From NCBI GenBank assembly GCA_016124855.1, contig WGMX01000020.1, positions 310,001-374,000 of the forward strand: a stretch of DNA of 64,000 nt, read 5' to 3'. The notes below the pieces were generated by a model. It was not told the DNA's origin. It did not search any database and saw only the letters and a program-made list of their open reading frames with translations. Each line of letters starts with the position of its first letter. The first letter of the stretch is position 1. Shown piece by piece: positions 34,363 through 42,472 of the stretch. The DNA comes from Anaerolineaceae bacterium (GTDB taxonomy: Bacteria; Chloroflexota; Anaerolineae; Aggregatilineales; Phototrophicaceae). The position numbers and the translations under genes were made by a program.

Positions 34363-35943
34363 ACCCAGTATTGCCATAGCCGCGTTCCGTCCATTGATGG
34401 CGACCACGCCGCCTCCCGGATGGGTACACGCCCCACACAGATACACCCCATCCATCGGCGTTTTATAGGCCAGACGCTTTTCCCACATATATTGCGGCAG
34501 AATCTCCCCTTGGAAGATATGCCCGCCGGTTAGCCCGACTTTCTGCTCAATATCTGGCGGCGCAATTACTTGCATATCCACCACCGCATCTGGCAAGTTG
34601 CTACAAAATCGCGCTATTGAATTGAGGGTGATTTGTCCAGCTTCGGCGCGGCGTGATTCCCAGTCACCGGTTGCCAACTTGTAGGGCGCATATTGGGCAA
34701 AAACGCTCATGGTATGCAAGCCATCCGGTACAACACTACGATCATGTGCGGTTTGGAAATACAGTTCCGTCCACATCCGTTCGGGCAGTTTACCTTGTAA
34801 CATCGCCGCATATCCAGCTTGCCATTCGGCTTTGGTCAGTGGTGTATCAATCGTTGCCATATGATGCGGTTGCATCGTACCGGGACGCGCAGTGAAATTA
34901 GGCAGTTCCTTCATAAGCATACTCAGCTTGAGGGATGCACCTTCGTGTGGAATGGATTCAACCTGTGCTTTCCATCCAGTATCAGCATCCTCACCCAGCA
35001 GACGCAGCGTCATTCTTGGATCAGCCCCCGAAACCACAACCGGCGCATGAATCCGTTCGCCGCCTTCCAGTTCCACGCCTTCACCGGGGAGAATCCGCGC
35101 GACTGGCACACCCGCTGCCACCACTGTACCCGCCTCACGGGCGATGTCACAGAGGATAAACGAGATCATGCCCATCCCACCGCGCACGTATCCCCACATG
35201 CCGGGGTATCCACCTTGCGACGAGCAGTAATGGTAATAATAAATGGAAGCTGTTCCGGCATCATAAGGACTGCATCGACTGCCAATAACGCCTTGACCAA
35301 GATAAGCCATTTGTAAGCGCTCGTCAGTCAAATAATGTTCAACAAACTCGACCATCGACCAGTTGAAAAGGAAGTTAATCGCCTCATCATCGCCTGCCAA
35401 CTTAGACTCGATTTCAGCGCGGCTTGGTGGATTACCCACCCATAAGCCATCATCAGCATCCGCTCGAACCACCGCGTTCAATCGGTCAAATACGGCTTTC
35501 ATCGCTTTGTGACCATCCACATCACGCGGGGATAAACGCCGCACTTCATCTTCCCAGCGCTCATCCTCATAGAGCTGCACACTCGTGCCATCCTCAAACG
35601 GAACAAAGATGCCGTTGACCGCAGGTGTGAAGTCATAACCATGTTTGACCATCTCTAACTCGCGGATCACCAACGGATGCAGCAGGCCGGAGACATACGC
35701 GCACGGCGACATTTTCACGCCCGGCCACGCTTCTTCCATCGTATTTGCCCCGCCGATGCGTTCCCGCGCTTCCAATACCAATACTCGTTTGCCTGCACGA
35801 GCCAAGTAAGCCGCACACGTCAGCGCATTATGCCCCGCGCCCACCACAATCACATCCCATTGGCGGGCGGCCAGCGCGCTCACTGCTTCCGGTAATCCAA
35901 TTTGACCCAGAACGCTTGCCGCAGAAGCCTGATTATTCGGCAT
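34357..35943 (-). CDS. FAD-dependent oxidoreductase, phytoene desaturase/PYROXD2-like
   Basis: A 528-residue flavoprotein. N-terminal dinucleotide-binding motif VIVVGAGHNALTCAAYLARA (about residues 31-50) with VLEARERIGG, and C-terminal VYLCGACTHPGGGVVAINGR, which closes the FAD site in CrtI-like proteins. The GACTHPGGGV ending is typical of the PYROXD2-type branch rather than of carotenoid desaturases. The substrate is unknown. There are no carotenoid genes nearby. RBS AAAGGAG before ATG 35943. Confidence 0.9.
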   Translation of the reverse strand: MPNNQASAASVLGQIGLPEAVSALAARQWDVIVVGAGHNALTCAAYLARAGKRVLVLEARERIGGANTMEEAWPGVKMSPCAYVSGLLHPLVIRELEMVKHGYDFTPAVNGIFVPFEDGTSVQLYEDERWEDEVRRLSPRDVDGHKAMKAVFDRLNAVVRADADDGLWVGNPPSRAEIESKLAGDDEAINFLFNWSMVEFVEHYLTDERLQMAYLGQGVIGSRCSPYDAGTASIYYYHYCSSQGGYPGMWGYVRGGMGMISFILCDIAREAGTVVAAGVPVARILPGEGVELEGGERIHAPVVVSGADPRMTLRLLGEDADTGWKAQVESIPHEGASLKLSMLMKELPNFTARPGTMQPHHMATIDTPLTKAEWQAGYAAMLQGKLPERMWTELYFQTAHDRSVVPDGLHTMSVFAQYAPYKLATGDWESRRAEAGQITLNSIARFCSNLPDAVVDMQVIAPPDIEQKVGLTGGHIFQGEILPQYMWEKRLAYKTPMDGVYLCGACTHPGGGVVAINGRNAAMAILGL

Positions 35944-36083
35944 AGTTTATTCTCCTTTGATGTCCGGCGAGTCTAGCGTAGGCCAAGAGAATTAACGACT
36001 TTAATTTCCGCCTAAAGATGGACAGCAAACAGCAAGGAAATACCGTATGATGTTAAGCAGTCATTATCTGAACAGGACTCCCG

Positions 36084-37199
36084 ATGAACAAATCCCGCCT
36101 CATCCTCACACTGATGTTCTTGCTTTCTGTAACAGGTCATATCGTTACGGCTCAGAATGATTCTCCGGCGCATGATCTGATGGTTATCGGGATTGATCCG
36201 AAAACGTTGGATGGTGGAAAAAACAGTGATATTTATCTGGTTCGGAGCGATGGCAGCCGTACCGTCAATTTAACGGATACGCCTCTAGATAGCGAGAACA
36301 AGGCTTATTGGTCGGCTGATGGTCAACAAATATATTTTAGCCGGAACAGCGTAGCGCGCTATGCAGGCAGTACAGAAGAACAATCATCAACCTCATTTTA
36401 TGTAATGGACATCTCCGATACAGGTGAGAAAACCGCAGAACGCTTACTATTTCATTTGAGCGACATCATCGGGAAACCGATGCGTGTCGAAGATTGGGCA
36501 TTGTCGCCTGATGGACAACTGTTGGCATTTATCCCCGAAGATGAGGAGGCGGGCGGCACATACGTCGTCAACATTGATGGAACAAATTTGAACGAAAGAT
36601 TTAAGAAGGGTGTGGTTTCGACCTCTGTTTGGCTGCAATGGTCCCCGGATAGTCGGGAATTTGCTTACAAAACCAATGAATGTTTAGATTTGAGGCTCGA
36701 CACCCCATGTCCATATTGGGTAGCACAGTCGCATGGTGAACAAGCGCCGCACGAAGTAGGTACACTCAGCGAACTGATGGCACGCTGGCACCAATCGGGC
36801 GAGGTGTATGTCGTGAATAACGGCGGAACGTTTGAAATTCACGATGGTATTGAATCGCTTTGGAGCGTAGATGGACAAATTCCAGACCTTTCACTGGATA
36901 AACATCAAATGGCATTCGCAGATTTTGAGTCAAGTGCTTCAAAAGGAATCCTTAAAGTCAGCGATCTCAAGGCTGAGCATGTGGTGAAAATTGCCGAAAT
37001 GGAAGATCAACTGTTTCATGTTCATTGGTCGCCAGATGGAGCACAAATCGCCTTTGCTGTTTATAAAGGTTCCTTCAATGATTTTGAGATTTACGTCGTT
37101 AACCCTGATGGCAGCGAGCAGAAAATGCTTATTCGACGGCAAACGTGGAGCCGCGAACCTTTGGCATGGCGGCCTGAACCTCAGACTAAAGTCGGATAA
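36084..37199 (+). CDS. Exported TolB-like beta-propeller protein
   Basis: A 371-residue protein with a Sec signal peptide (residues 1-23, ending VTAQ). The body has repeated PD40/TolB-type blades: SDIYLVRSDGSRTVNLTD, ENKAYWSADGQQIYFSR, DWALSPDGQLLAFIPED, LQWSPDSREFAYKT and FHVHWSPDGAQIAFAVY. It probably folds into a six-bladed propeller outside the cytoplasm, used for protein or ligand binding. RBS AGGA before the ATG. Free-standing. Confidence 0.85.
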   Translation: MNKSRLILTLMFLLSVTGHIVTAQNDSPAHDLMVIGIDPKTLDGGKNSDIYLVRSDGSRTVNLTDTPLDSENKAYWSADGQQIYFSRNSVARYAGSTEEQSSTSFYVMDISDTGEKTAERLLFHLSDIIGKPMRVEDWALSPDGQLLAFIPEDEEAGGTYVVNIDGTNLNERFKKGVVSTSVWLQWSPDSREFAYKTNECLDLRLDTPCPYWVAQSHGEQAPHEVGTLSELMARWHQSGEVYVVNNGGTFEIHDGIESLWSVDGQIPDLSLDKHQMAFADFESSASKGILKVSDLKAEHVVKIAEMEDQLFHVHWSPDGAQIAFAVYKGSFNDFEIYVVNPDGSEQKMLIRRQTWSREPLAWRPEPQTKVG

Positions 37200-37220
37200 T
37201 GCAATCCCCCAATCGCCCCT

Positions 37221-37250
37221 TTGACAACCACCATGAACCTATGCTATAGT
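37221..37250 (+). promoter_or_regulatory. Strong sigma-70-type promoter ahead of the leader ORF and RIO kinase
   Basis: Perfect -35 TTGACA (37221-37226), 18-nt spacer, -10 TATAGT (37245-37250) preceded by TGC (extended -10). The best consensus promoter in the window. Confidence 0.75.
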
Positions 37251-37288
37251 CACTGCATTGCATAAGTAATTTTCAGGAGGCACGAAAA

Positions 37289-37348
37289 ATGGCTGAATTT
37301 GGAAAGAACATAACCAACCGTCTATTCGCGCCTGTCTGCTCCGCGTAA
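37289..37348 (+). CDS. Putative 19-residue leader peptide ahead of the RIO kinase
   Basis: ATG 37289 with AGGAGG 8 nt upstream opens a 19-codon frame, MAEFGKNITNRLFAPVCSA, ending in TAA. A hairpin GTTATC-N8-GATAAC (37351-37370) follows at once, then a weak GC hairpin with a TTGTTTTTG tract (about 37403-37431). The arrangement looks like an attenuation leader; it could also be a stand-alone small protein. The gene is too short for homology judgement by eye. Confidence 0.5.
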   Translation: MAEFGKNITNRLFAPVCSA

Positions 37349-37577
37349 CTGTTATCGCTTTTCTGATAACCCGCTAATAGCCACAGGTAAAACGAATTGA
37401 CGGCAGCCCACTTCGGGGTGCTTGTTTTTGTTTGCCTGCTGGTGACCCACTTTGATAATCCTCGGCTAGCAAACCGCTTTAGCACCAAAGCATCTTCAGC
37501 ACGCTGAATTCGCAATTTCGCGAACAGCCAATATCGAAACGCTAAATGCTATTTTGCTATCTTGAGGGATAACAATC
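37349..37577. promoter_or_regulatory. Untranslated leader of the RIO kinase with possible attenuator
   Basis: About 230 nt without a coding frame between the 19-codon ORF and the kinase. It contains the hairpin at 37351-37370, a weak terminator-like hairpin ending near 37431, and unassigned sequence. Whether it responds to a ligand or to translation of the leader cannot be decided here. Confidence 0.35.
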
Positions 37578-38606
37578 TTGAATCTGAAATACCAAATGGA
37601 CTTGGACGACGATTACAACGACCTATTCGTAGACCGTCAGGAACGCCGTGTCCGTAAACAAAAGGGCAAACACTCGCCCAAAAAGACTCAGGCCGAAATC
37701 GTACAATCACTCGCTGAACCAGACGCATTGGAAGGCGAAGGCAAATATGTAACCACTTACCAGCCGTCAAAGTACGAAGCAACATGGTTACTGCAATCCT
37801 TGAGCGACTTCTATCGCCAAGAATTCATCACCGATGTGCTGGCGATGGTACGTGGCGGTAAAGAAGCCAGTGTCTATCGCTGTGCTGCTCGACCGGGCTT
37901 AGGCACGGATTTGCTGGCAGCCAAAGTGTATCGCCCGCGCCAATTCCGGCAGCTTCGTAACGACAAAATGTACCGTGAAGGCCGCGCTATCCTCACCGCG
38001 GATGGTAAGGAAGCCAAAGAAACCGACCACCGTCTCATGCGCGCCATCGGCAAGAAGAGTGATTTCGGCGTACAGGTCGAACATACCTCGTGGTTGATGT
38101 ACGAGTTCAACACGCTTAAGACTCTGCACGCCATTGGCGCAGCCGTTCCCAAACCCTATGCGGTGGCTGAAAACGCTATCCTCATGGATTATATCGGTGA
38201 TACCGAGATGGCCGGGCCAACGCTCAGCACGGTTGAATTGCAGCGCGACGAAGCCCGTGAACTATTCGCCGAAACCATGCGCAATGTGGAATTGATGCTC
38301 GTACACGGCATGATTCACGGCGACTTGTCGGCCTATAACATCCTGTATTGGGAAGGGAAAATCACCTTGATCGACTTCCCACAGGTCAGCAGCAGTTACG
38401 CCAACAGCCAATCCCACTTCATCCTCAAACGCGATATCGAAAGGGTTTGTTCCTATTTCGCGTCAAAAGGAGTGAAAGCAGCCCAAAACCCCGACGACAT
38501 CACCCGACGACTCTGGAAGAGATATGTCGAGCTGGATGCCGAATCGCGGGCAGCCGATTTATCACGTTTGGAATATAGGCGTGAAGAAAACGAGTACGAC
38601 GATTGA
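37578..38606 (+). CDS. RIO-family atypical serine/threonine kinase
   Basis: A 342-residue RIO1-like kinase. Key parts are: nucleotide-binding VRGGKEASVYRC with Lys in LAAKVYRPRQFR, the hinge ILMDYIGD, the catalytic loop HGDLSAYNILYW and the metal-binding LIDFPQ. RIO kinases act in ribosome assembly in archaea and eukaryotes; bacterial members are little understood. The N-terminal 80 residues are charged and lack similarity. A TTG start (37578) is preferred because GAGGG lies 8 nt upstream; ATG 37596 is the alternative. Preceded by a strong promoter and a 330-nt leader. Confidence 0.9.
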   Translation: MNLKYQMDLDDDYNDLFVDRQERRVRKQKGKHSPKKTQAEIVQSLAEPDALEGEGKYVTTYQPSKYEATWLLQSLSDFYRQEFITDVLAMVRGGKEASVYRCAARPGLGTDLLAAKVYRPRQFRQLRNDKMYREGRAILTADGKEAKETDHRLMRAIGKKSDFGVQVEHTSWLMYEFNTLKTLHAIGAAVPKPYAVAENAILMDYIGDTEMAGPTLSTVELQRDEARELFAETMRNVELMLVHGMIHGDLSAYNILYWEGKITLIDFPQVSSSYANSQSHFILKRDIERVCSYFASKGVKAAQNPDDITRRLWKRYVELDAESRAADLSRLEYRREENEYDD

Positions 38607-38675
38607 AAGTTTATTCTCTTCTTTCAACGGGTTGTAATACCTGTATTGTCATCTACCCGGAAAAGTGCGGTGCTG

Positions 38676-38699
38676 GTAGGGGCGCGCGAGCGCTCCTAT
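38676..38699. repeat. GTAGGGG-type palindrome, copy 5
   Basis: GTAGGGGCGCGCGAGCGCTC followed by CTAT; an imperfect stem 70 nt after the RIO kinase stop codon. Confidence 0.5.
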
Positions 38700-38880
38700 C
38701 CGGCCTGTGGCAGCAGCGGCCATATAAGCTGCGTTCTGCCTTTCCTCAGCATGTCGACAATGGTTGGGGCATATGGCGAGCCTTGTTCTAAGGCTTGCCT
38801 CGTCCCATCCAATGCTATCCTTTGATAATCACATCAATTTACCACTAGAAGTTACTTTACATACAACTGCATTGGATAAA

Positions 38881-39080
38881 CTCAATACTCGGCACTTAGA
38901 ACTCATTACTATTTCTTAGGTTTATTTTCGGTTAACCCGACAAACCCTTCACCAACCATCACCCAACCCGCTTAACAATTCCACTCCCTCAAAATGGTTA
39001 ACGCCAGCCCCACGAAACAGTTACAAAATGTTCTTCCAAAAGGTAACCCGTTTCTGCCTCAAATCGAATAAACTATCTAT
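38881..39080 (+). repeat. ~200-bp dispersed intergenic repeat, copy B
   Basis: Aligns with 9148-9349 in the same orientation; shared blocks include ACTCCCTCAAAATGGTTA and AGTTACAAAATGTTCTTCCA. Directly followed by a GTAGGGG-type palindrome. Confidence 0.75.
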
Positions 39081-39088
39081 GGGGTATC

Positions 39089-39118
39089 TGTACGGGTTTG
39101 CCGGTGGCAAACCCCCAC
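39089..39118. repeat. GTAGGGG-type palindrome, copy 6
   Basis: GGGTTTGCC-GGT-GGCAAACCC (39094-39114), nearly the same core as the copy at 29159, adjoining repeat copy B. Confidence 0.65.
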
Positions 39119-39392
39119 TACTCTCGCGCACTTTAACATCTTGCAGGCAAATCCAGCACAAAATCGCTTGTTGTTTTTGCCGCTTTTGCCGCATATTGCG
39201 CCGAATAGCTTTTCAGCCTTCGTATTGGACTGAAGATTGGCAGCTAAAGACTATCAACTGCCAATGTCAATGCCGCCGCCGATGCCGCCACATAAATCCG
39301 GTTATGTCGTCGCCGCCGACGAGTGCGAAGCCTCCCGTGGGACGACAACGCCGACACAAACGGCTTTTGGCCCTTGTATTTGACTGATGACT

Positions 39393-40829
39393 TTATCCGA
39401 AACGCCGGTTCGACCATACCCGCGCGTTCAATACATCCGCCAGACTTTGTGAGGTGTCACCCGTCAAAATAAGATCGAATAACACGTTCGGATATTCTTT
39501 TTGGATCACTTTTTTCATGCTCTCTGCCAGATCAGGCGGAGCAATGACCGTAGCGGCTAAGCTGCGATCATAGGGAATGTAGAGGATAAAATCCCACACA
39601 GTCGTAACAATCGGATGAAAGGTGTTCCAGTAAGAACGTCCCGCTTCCATGAACCACTGCGGGTCTAACCCCGGTGCGAGAATCACCGCGTGGAACGTTG
39701 GCTCCCCAACAACCGGTCCCGGCCCTTTGGGACGAACCGCGTTGGTCGGCCATTTGCCACCTTTGGGTATCTGTGCCACCGACTGCATTTTGTCGATAGC
39801 CGGTAGTTGATTGTTGTAGTACTCATCTTCTTTCCACAGCGCCAATCCAAACATCCACGGCTCGGATTTTGTAGCGATCCAGTTAAACATCGCCACCGTC
39901 CCCTCAGCGTGGGCGGCACGGTCATAAGGTGGAAATCGTGGGTCGGGCTGCTGGGCATCGTGGGTCGGCAGCGGATAAATACCGCCTTCCGTCCCAAAAA
40001 CAGGTAAGGGACCCGCTCCAAACCATTCCTGTAAACGCTGGTTAAAGGCTTTCCCCATCGCTGTAATGCCGTTCGGATCACCATAAGGGGTGCTGGGTGT
40101 GTTACCGAAAACGGTGCGCCCGGGATCATAACTCTGGGTGTAGGGATCATAGGGATATTCGAAGTGCCAGCCATCAGCTACACCGTCATATTCGCCCGGT
40201 GAGCGTGGGATGCTCGGCTGCCCCGGCACTTCCTGATACCAGTGGTTAAGTGCGTAGGGGTGCGTTCCCCACCACAGACCATTGTCGATAATTTTGGCAA
40301 AGCGTTCCCGTTGATAATCACGCATATAACCGAGCAGCGCGTCCATCCATTGAATCGCCCCGCTAACACCGCTGGTTTCCCCCAGCGAGAAAAAGCCGGG
40401 ATAACCCCCTTTGTTCATAATGAACTCGGCAAACATCAGCCAACTTTCGCACAGCGGCTTGATGACCTCATCAAAGTTCTGTGCGTTCACACGGCTTTTC
40501 ATGTTTTCCGGCCATTCAGGGTCAGGAAAGTTCGGTTCGTTGAAAAACTCGAACCACTTCACACCTGCTCCAAGATATTTCCCCCATTGATTGTAGTTTG
40601 AGTCATTGGGTGGTGAAGCACCGGGCGAGGGACGGTAAATCCGTACGACCGGAGTAATGTTCTGGCTGAGCATCCACACACAATCATTAGCGAATTCCTC
40701 GCCGCCTGTGACCATCTTGTACCAGCCGAGATGCAAGCTGGTTAGGCGGTCATAGTTAATTGGCCTGTAAGCGCCTTCGTTGTGCATTCCACGTGGGTTG
40801 CCCGACCATTGATATTCACTAAGTTGCAA
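39393..40829 (-). CDS. Putative glycoside-hydrolase-like (GH clan A) protein
   Basis: A 478-residue protein with no signal peptide. WFEFFNEPNFPDPEWPE (about 90-106) has the Asn-Glu-Pro of clan-A acid/base strands, and PVFGTEGGIYPLPTHD (about 275-290) fits the nucleophile strand, so a TIM-barrel hydrolase of the GH5/GH39 kind is likely. The last 110 residues (from PTFHAVILAPGLDPQWF) form an additional alpha/beta domain I do not recognise. The start is a TTG at 40829 with GAGG 8 nt upstream; an in-frame stop lies just before. Substrate unknown. Confidence 0.75.
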   Translation of the reverse strand: MQLSEYQWSGNPRGMHNEGAYRPINYDRLTSLHLGWYKMVTGGEEFANDCVWMLSQNITPVVRIYRPSPGASPPNDSNYNQWGKYLGAGVKWFEFFNEPNFPDPEWPENMKSRVNAQNFDEVIKPLCESWLMFAEFIMNKGGYPGFFSLGETSGVSGAIQWMDALLGYMRDYQRERFAKIIDNGLWWGTHPYALNHWYQEVPGQPSIPRSPGEYDGVADGWHFEYPYDPYTQSYDPGRTVFGNTPSTPYGDPNGITAMGKAFNQRLQEWFGAGPLPVFGTEGGIYPLPTHDAQQPDPRFPPYDRAAHAEGTVAMFNWIATKSEPWMFGLALWKEDEYYNNQLPAIDKMQSVAQIPKGGKWPTNAVRPKGPGPVVGEPTFHAVILAPGLDPQWFMEAGRSYWNTFHPIVTTVWDFILYIPYDRSLAATVIAPPDLAESMKKVIQKEYPNVLFDLILTGDTSQSLADVLNARVWSNRRFG

Positions 40830-40932
40830 CGATATGACCTCGATAAGTTAAGAAGCGACTACGGTTAACCACTCATACGCCCCACCATTATATGCGATAT
40901 AGAATGAGCGTACCTGTGTGGGAGATTTGAAT

Positions 40933-41634
40933 TTAGTTCTTGACCAAGCGCTGCATCGCCGTCACCAGTTCAGGCAGTGGTTTATGCTTTGCCAGCGGAT
41001 TGAGCCACACGATGTTCTCGTTCTTGTGATGAACAACAATCCCGCTGAGTTGGCGGTACTGTCTCAGGAAATCGGAGGCATTCTTAAAACCCCGCCGCGT
41101 AAAAAAGTCTTCGTTCTTATGTTCAGCCAGTTGAAGGAGAACCGCCACCGCACGCGCTAAATCGTCCTCAGTAATTTGACGTTCGGCATTCAGCCACAAC
41201 AAATTGACGATACTCGGCGGCATCTGCCCGACTTTATCTATAAGCACGGCCATGAGTTTGATTGTGCGCGCGTCGCTATCATCCGTGTCCATTTCGACAT
41301 AGCGAATACGCCGAACCTCGATATTAAAGGGCGTATGCGTTTTGAAGGTAACAGTGAAATCCGGCCCGCGTTGTTTCAGGGCGGCGTATTTTTCGTATTC
41401 GAGTGTAAAACGATCTTCACGTAGGAGCAGGGCTGCCGTTTCCAATTCAGCCCGTAAATCTTGAATGCCGCTTTCGTCGCCTGCATTTTTTAGTTTGGTG
41501 CGTATCTTGGTGCTGTATGTCGTGACGAAGGCTTTGTAGCGGCGTGAACCACGTACCCAACCATCAAACTCGGTGTAGAACGGAGGCTTATTTAAGTCAA
41601 AAATGGAGTTCAGAAGTTCATCAATCGCATTCAT
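40933..41634 (-). CDS. Protein with a possible PD-(D/E)XK-like nuclease core
   Basis: A 233-residue cytosolic protein. The stretch GPDFTVTFKTHTPFNIEVRR (about residues 90-109) matches the PD...(D/E)-x-K pattern except that Arg stands for Lys, and it is followed by a helix (KLMAVLIDKVGQMPPSIVNL) as in restriction-endonuclease folds. The rest is helical. No partner gene such as a methylase or antitoxin lies next to it. It could be a repair or defence nuclease, or an inactive fold member; family not recognised. Confidence 0.65.
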   Translation of the reverse strand: MNAIDELLNSIFDLNKPPFYTEFDGWVRGSRRYKAFVTTYSTKIRTKLKNAGDESGIQDLRAELETAALLLREDRFTLEYEKYAALKQRGPDFTVTFKTHTPFNIEVRRIRYVEMDTDDSDARTIKLMAVLIDKVGQMPPSIVNLLWLNAERQITEDDLARAVAVLLQLAEHKNEDFFTRRGFKNASDFLRQYRQLSGIVVHHKNENIVWLNPLAKHKPLPELVTAMQRLVKN

Positions 41635-41764
41635 AGCATGTCACGATGGTTCGGTTGAGTACCAGTATACTCGTTATCATGGTGACATGCTTTTGGCGGC
41701 TGGTTAAGGTGTAATCAAAATGAGAGGGACTATCTGCCCTCCCACAACTGACCGAATGTCATAG

Positions 41765-42424
41765 TTAGACGACCGGCGTATCTTTGTCGTCTTCCGCCAA
41801 TGCTTCATCAATCTGCTGCTGCAAGCGGTCACTGTTCTTGTATTTGCCGTTGCGGTAAAAATGATCAACCTTGCGTTTTGCAGCGTAGCTGCCGTAAAAC
41901 TGTCCCTTCTTACCGCTCATGAGCAAGAACCCGCCCAGCGCGACCAGTACAATCGGCAGTGCCAGATTACCAAAGACGCCACCATGGCCGAAGATCATCA
42001 ACTCAAAGAATATAGCGCCGATGATGAAGCCAACCGCACCGATACGCATCAGAATGCTAGAAGCTTTCTGTGTGCCTTCATCACCGGTACGCTGTGCCAT
42101 AAAGCGCAAAGCCAGCCCGACGAACAACGGATACAATGTCCAGATGTAAGCCCAGCTTGCCCAATGGCCGGTGATATTCTGGTAAAACAGAATAAGACCT
42201 GTTCCCGTAATCACTGTTCCCGGCACGGCTAAGCCGGCGACGTGCTTATCGCCGGTGTAAGCAAAATATAAAAAGGCTAAACCCGGCACCACTACCAGCA
42301 AAGGCCATAACGTGCTAAACATGCCGCCTAAGCCTGTTAACTGTCCGAAGAACACCAATATTCCCAGAGCAATCAACCCTAACGCCAGTACTGGACGACC
42401 ATCATGTTCTCTAACCATCATCAT
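41765..42424 (-). CDS. LiaI/LiaF-like transmembrane protein
   Basis: A 219-residue protein with about six hydrophobic segments in the first 165 residues, including FSTLWPLLVVVPGLAFLYFA, the WPLLLIVPG-type signature of LiaF/LiaI transmembrane regions, and a charged cytosolic tail (residues 175-219). Such proteins often take part in envelope stress sensing. Start at ATG 42424 with TAGGAA upstream; the longer in-frame extension to 42472 lacks an RBS. It follows the Kelch gene by 48 nt and may belong to the same ECF-controlled unit. Confidence 0.75.
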   Translation of the reverse strand: MMMVREHDGRPVLALGLIALGILVFFGQLTGLGGMFSTLWPLLVVVPGLAFLYFAYTGDKHVAGLAVPGTVITGTGLILFYQNITGHWASWAYIWTLYPLFVGLALRFMAQRTGDEGTQKASSILMRIGAVGFIIGAIFFELMIFGHGGVFGNLALPIVLVALGGFLLMSGKKGQFYGSYAAKRKVDHFYRNGKYKNSDRLQQQIDEALAEDDKDTPVV

Positions 42425-42472
42425 TTTCCTATCACTAATTGCGGACGTATTGCTGATTAATACGCACCACAT

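Larger units (their letters stand above)
38607..39392. other. Repeat-bearing spacer without a supported gene
   Basis: It carries a GTAGGGG palindrome (38676-38699), copy B of the ~200-bp repeat (38881-39080), a second palindrome (39089-39118) and low-complexity GCC-rich sequence up to 39392. The reading frames present have no ribosome-binding sites. Confidence 0.55.
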
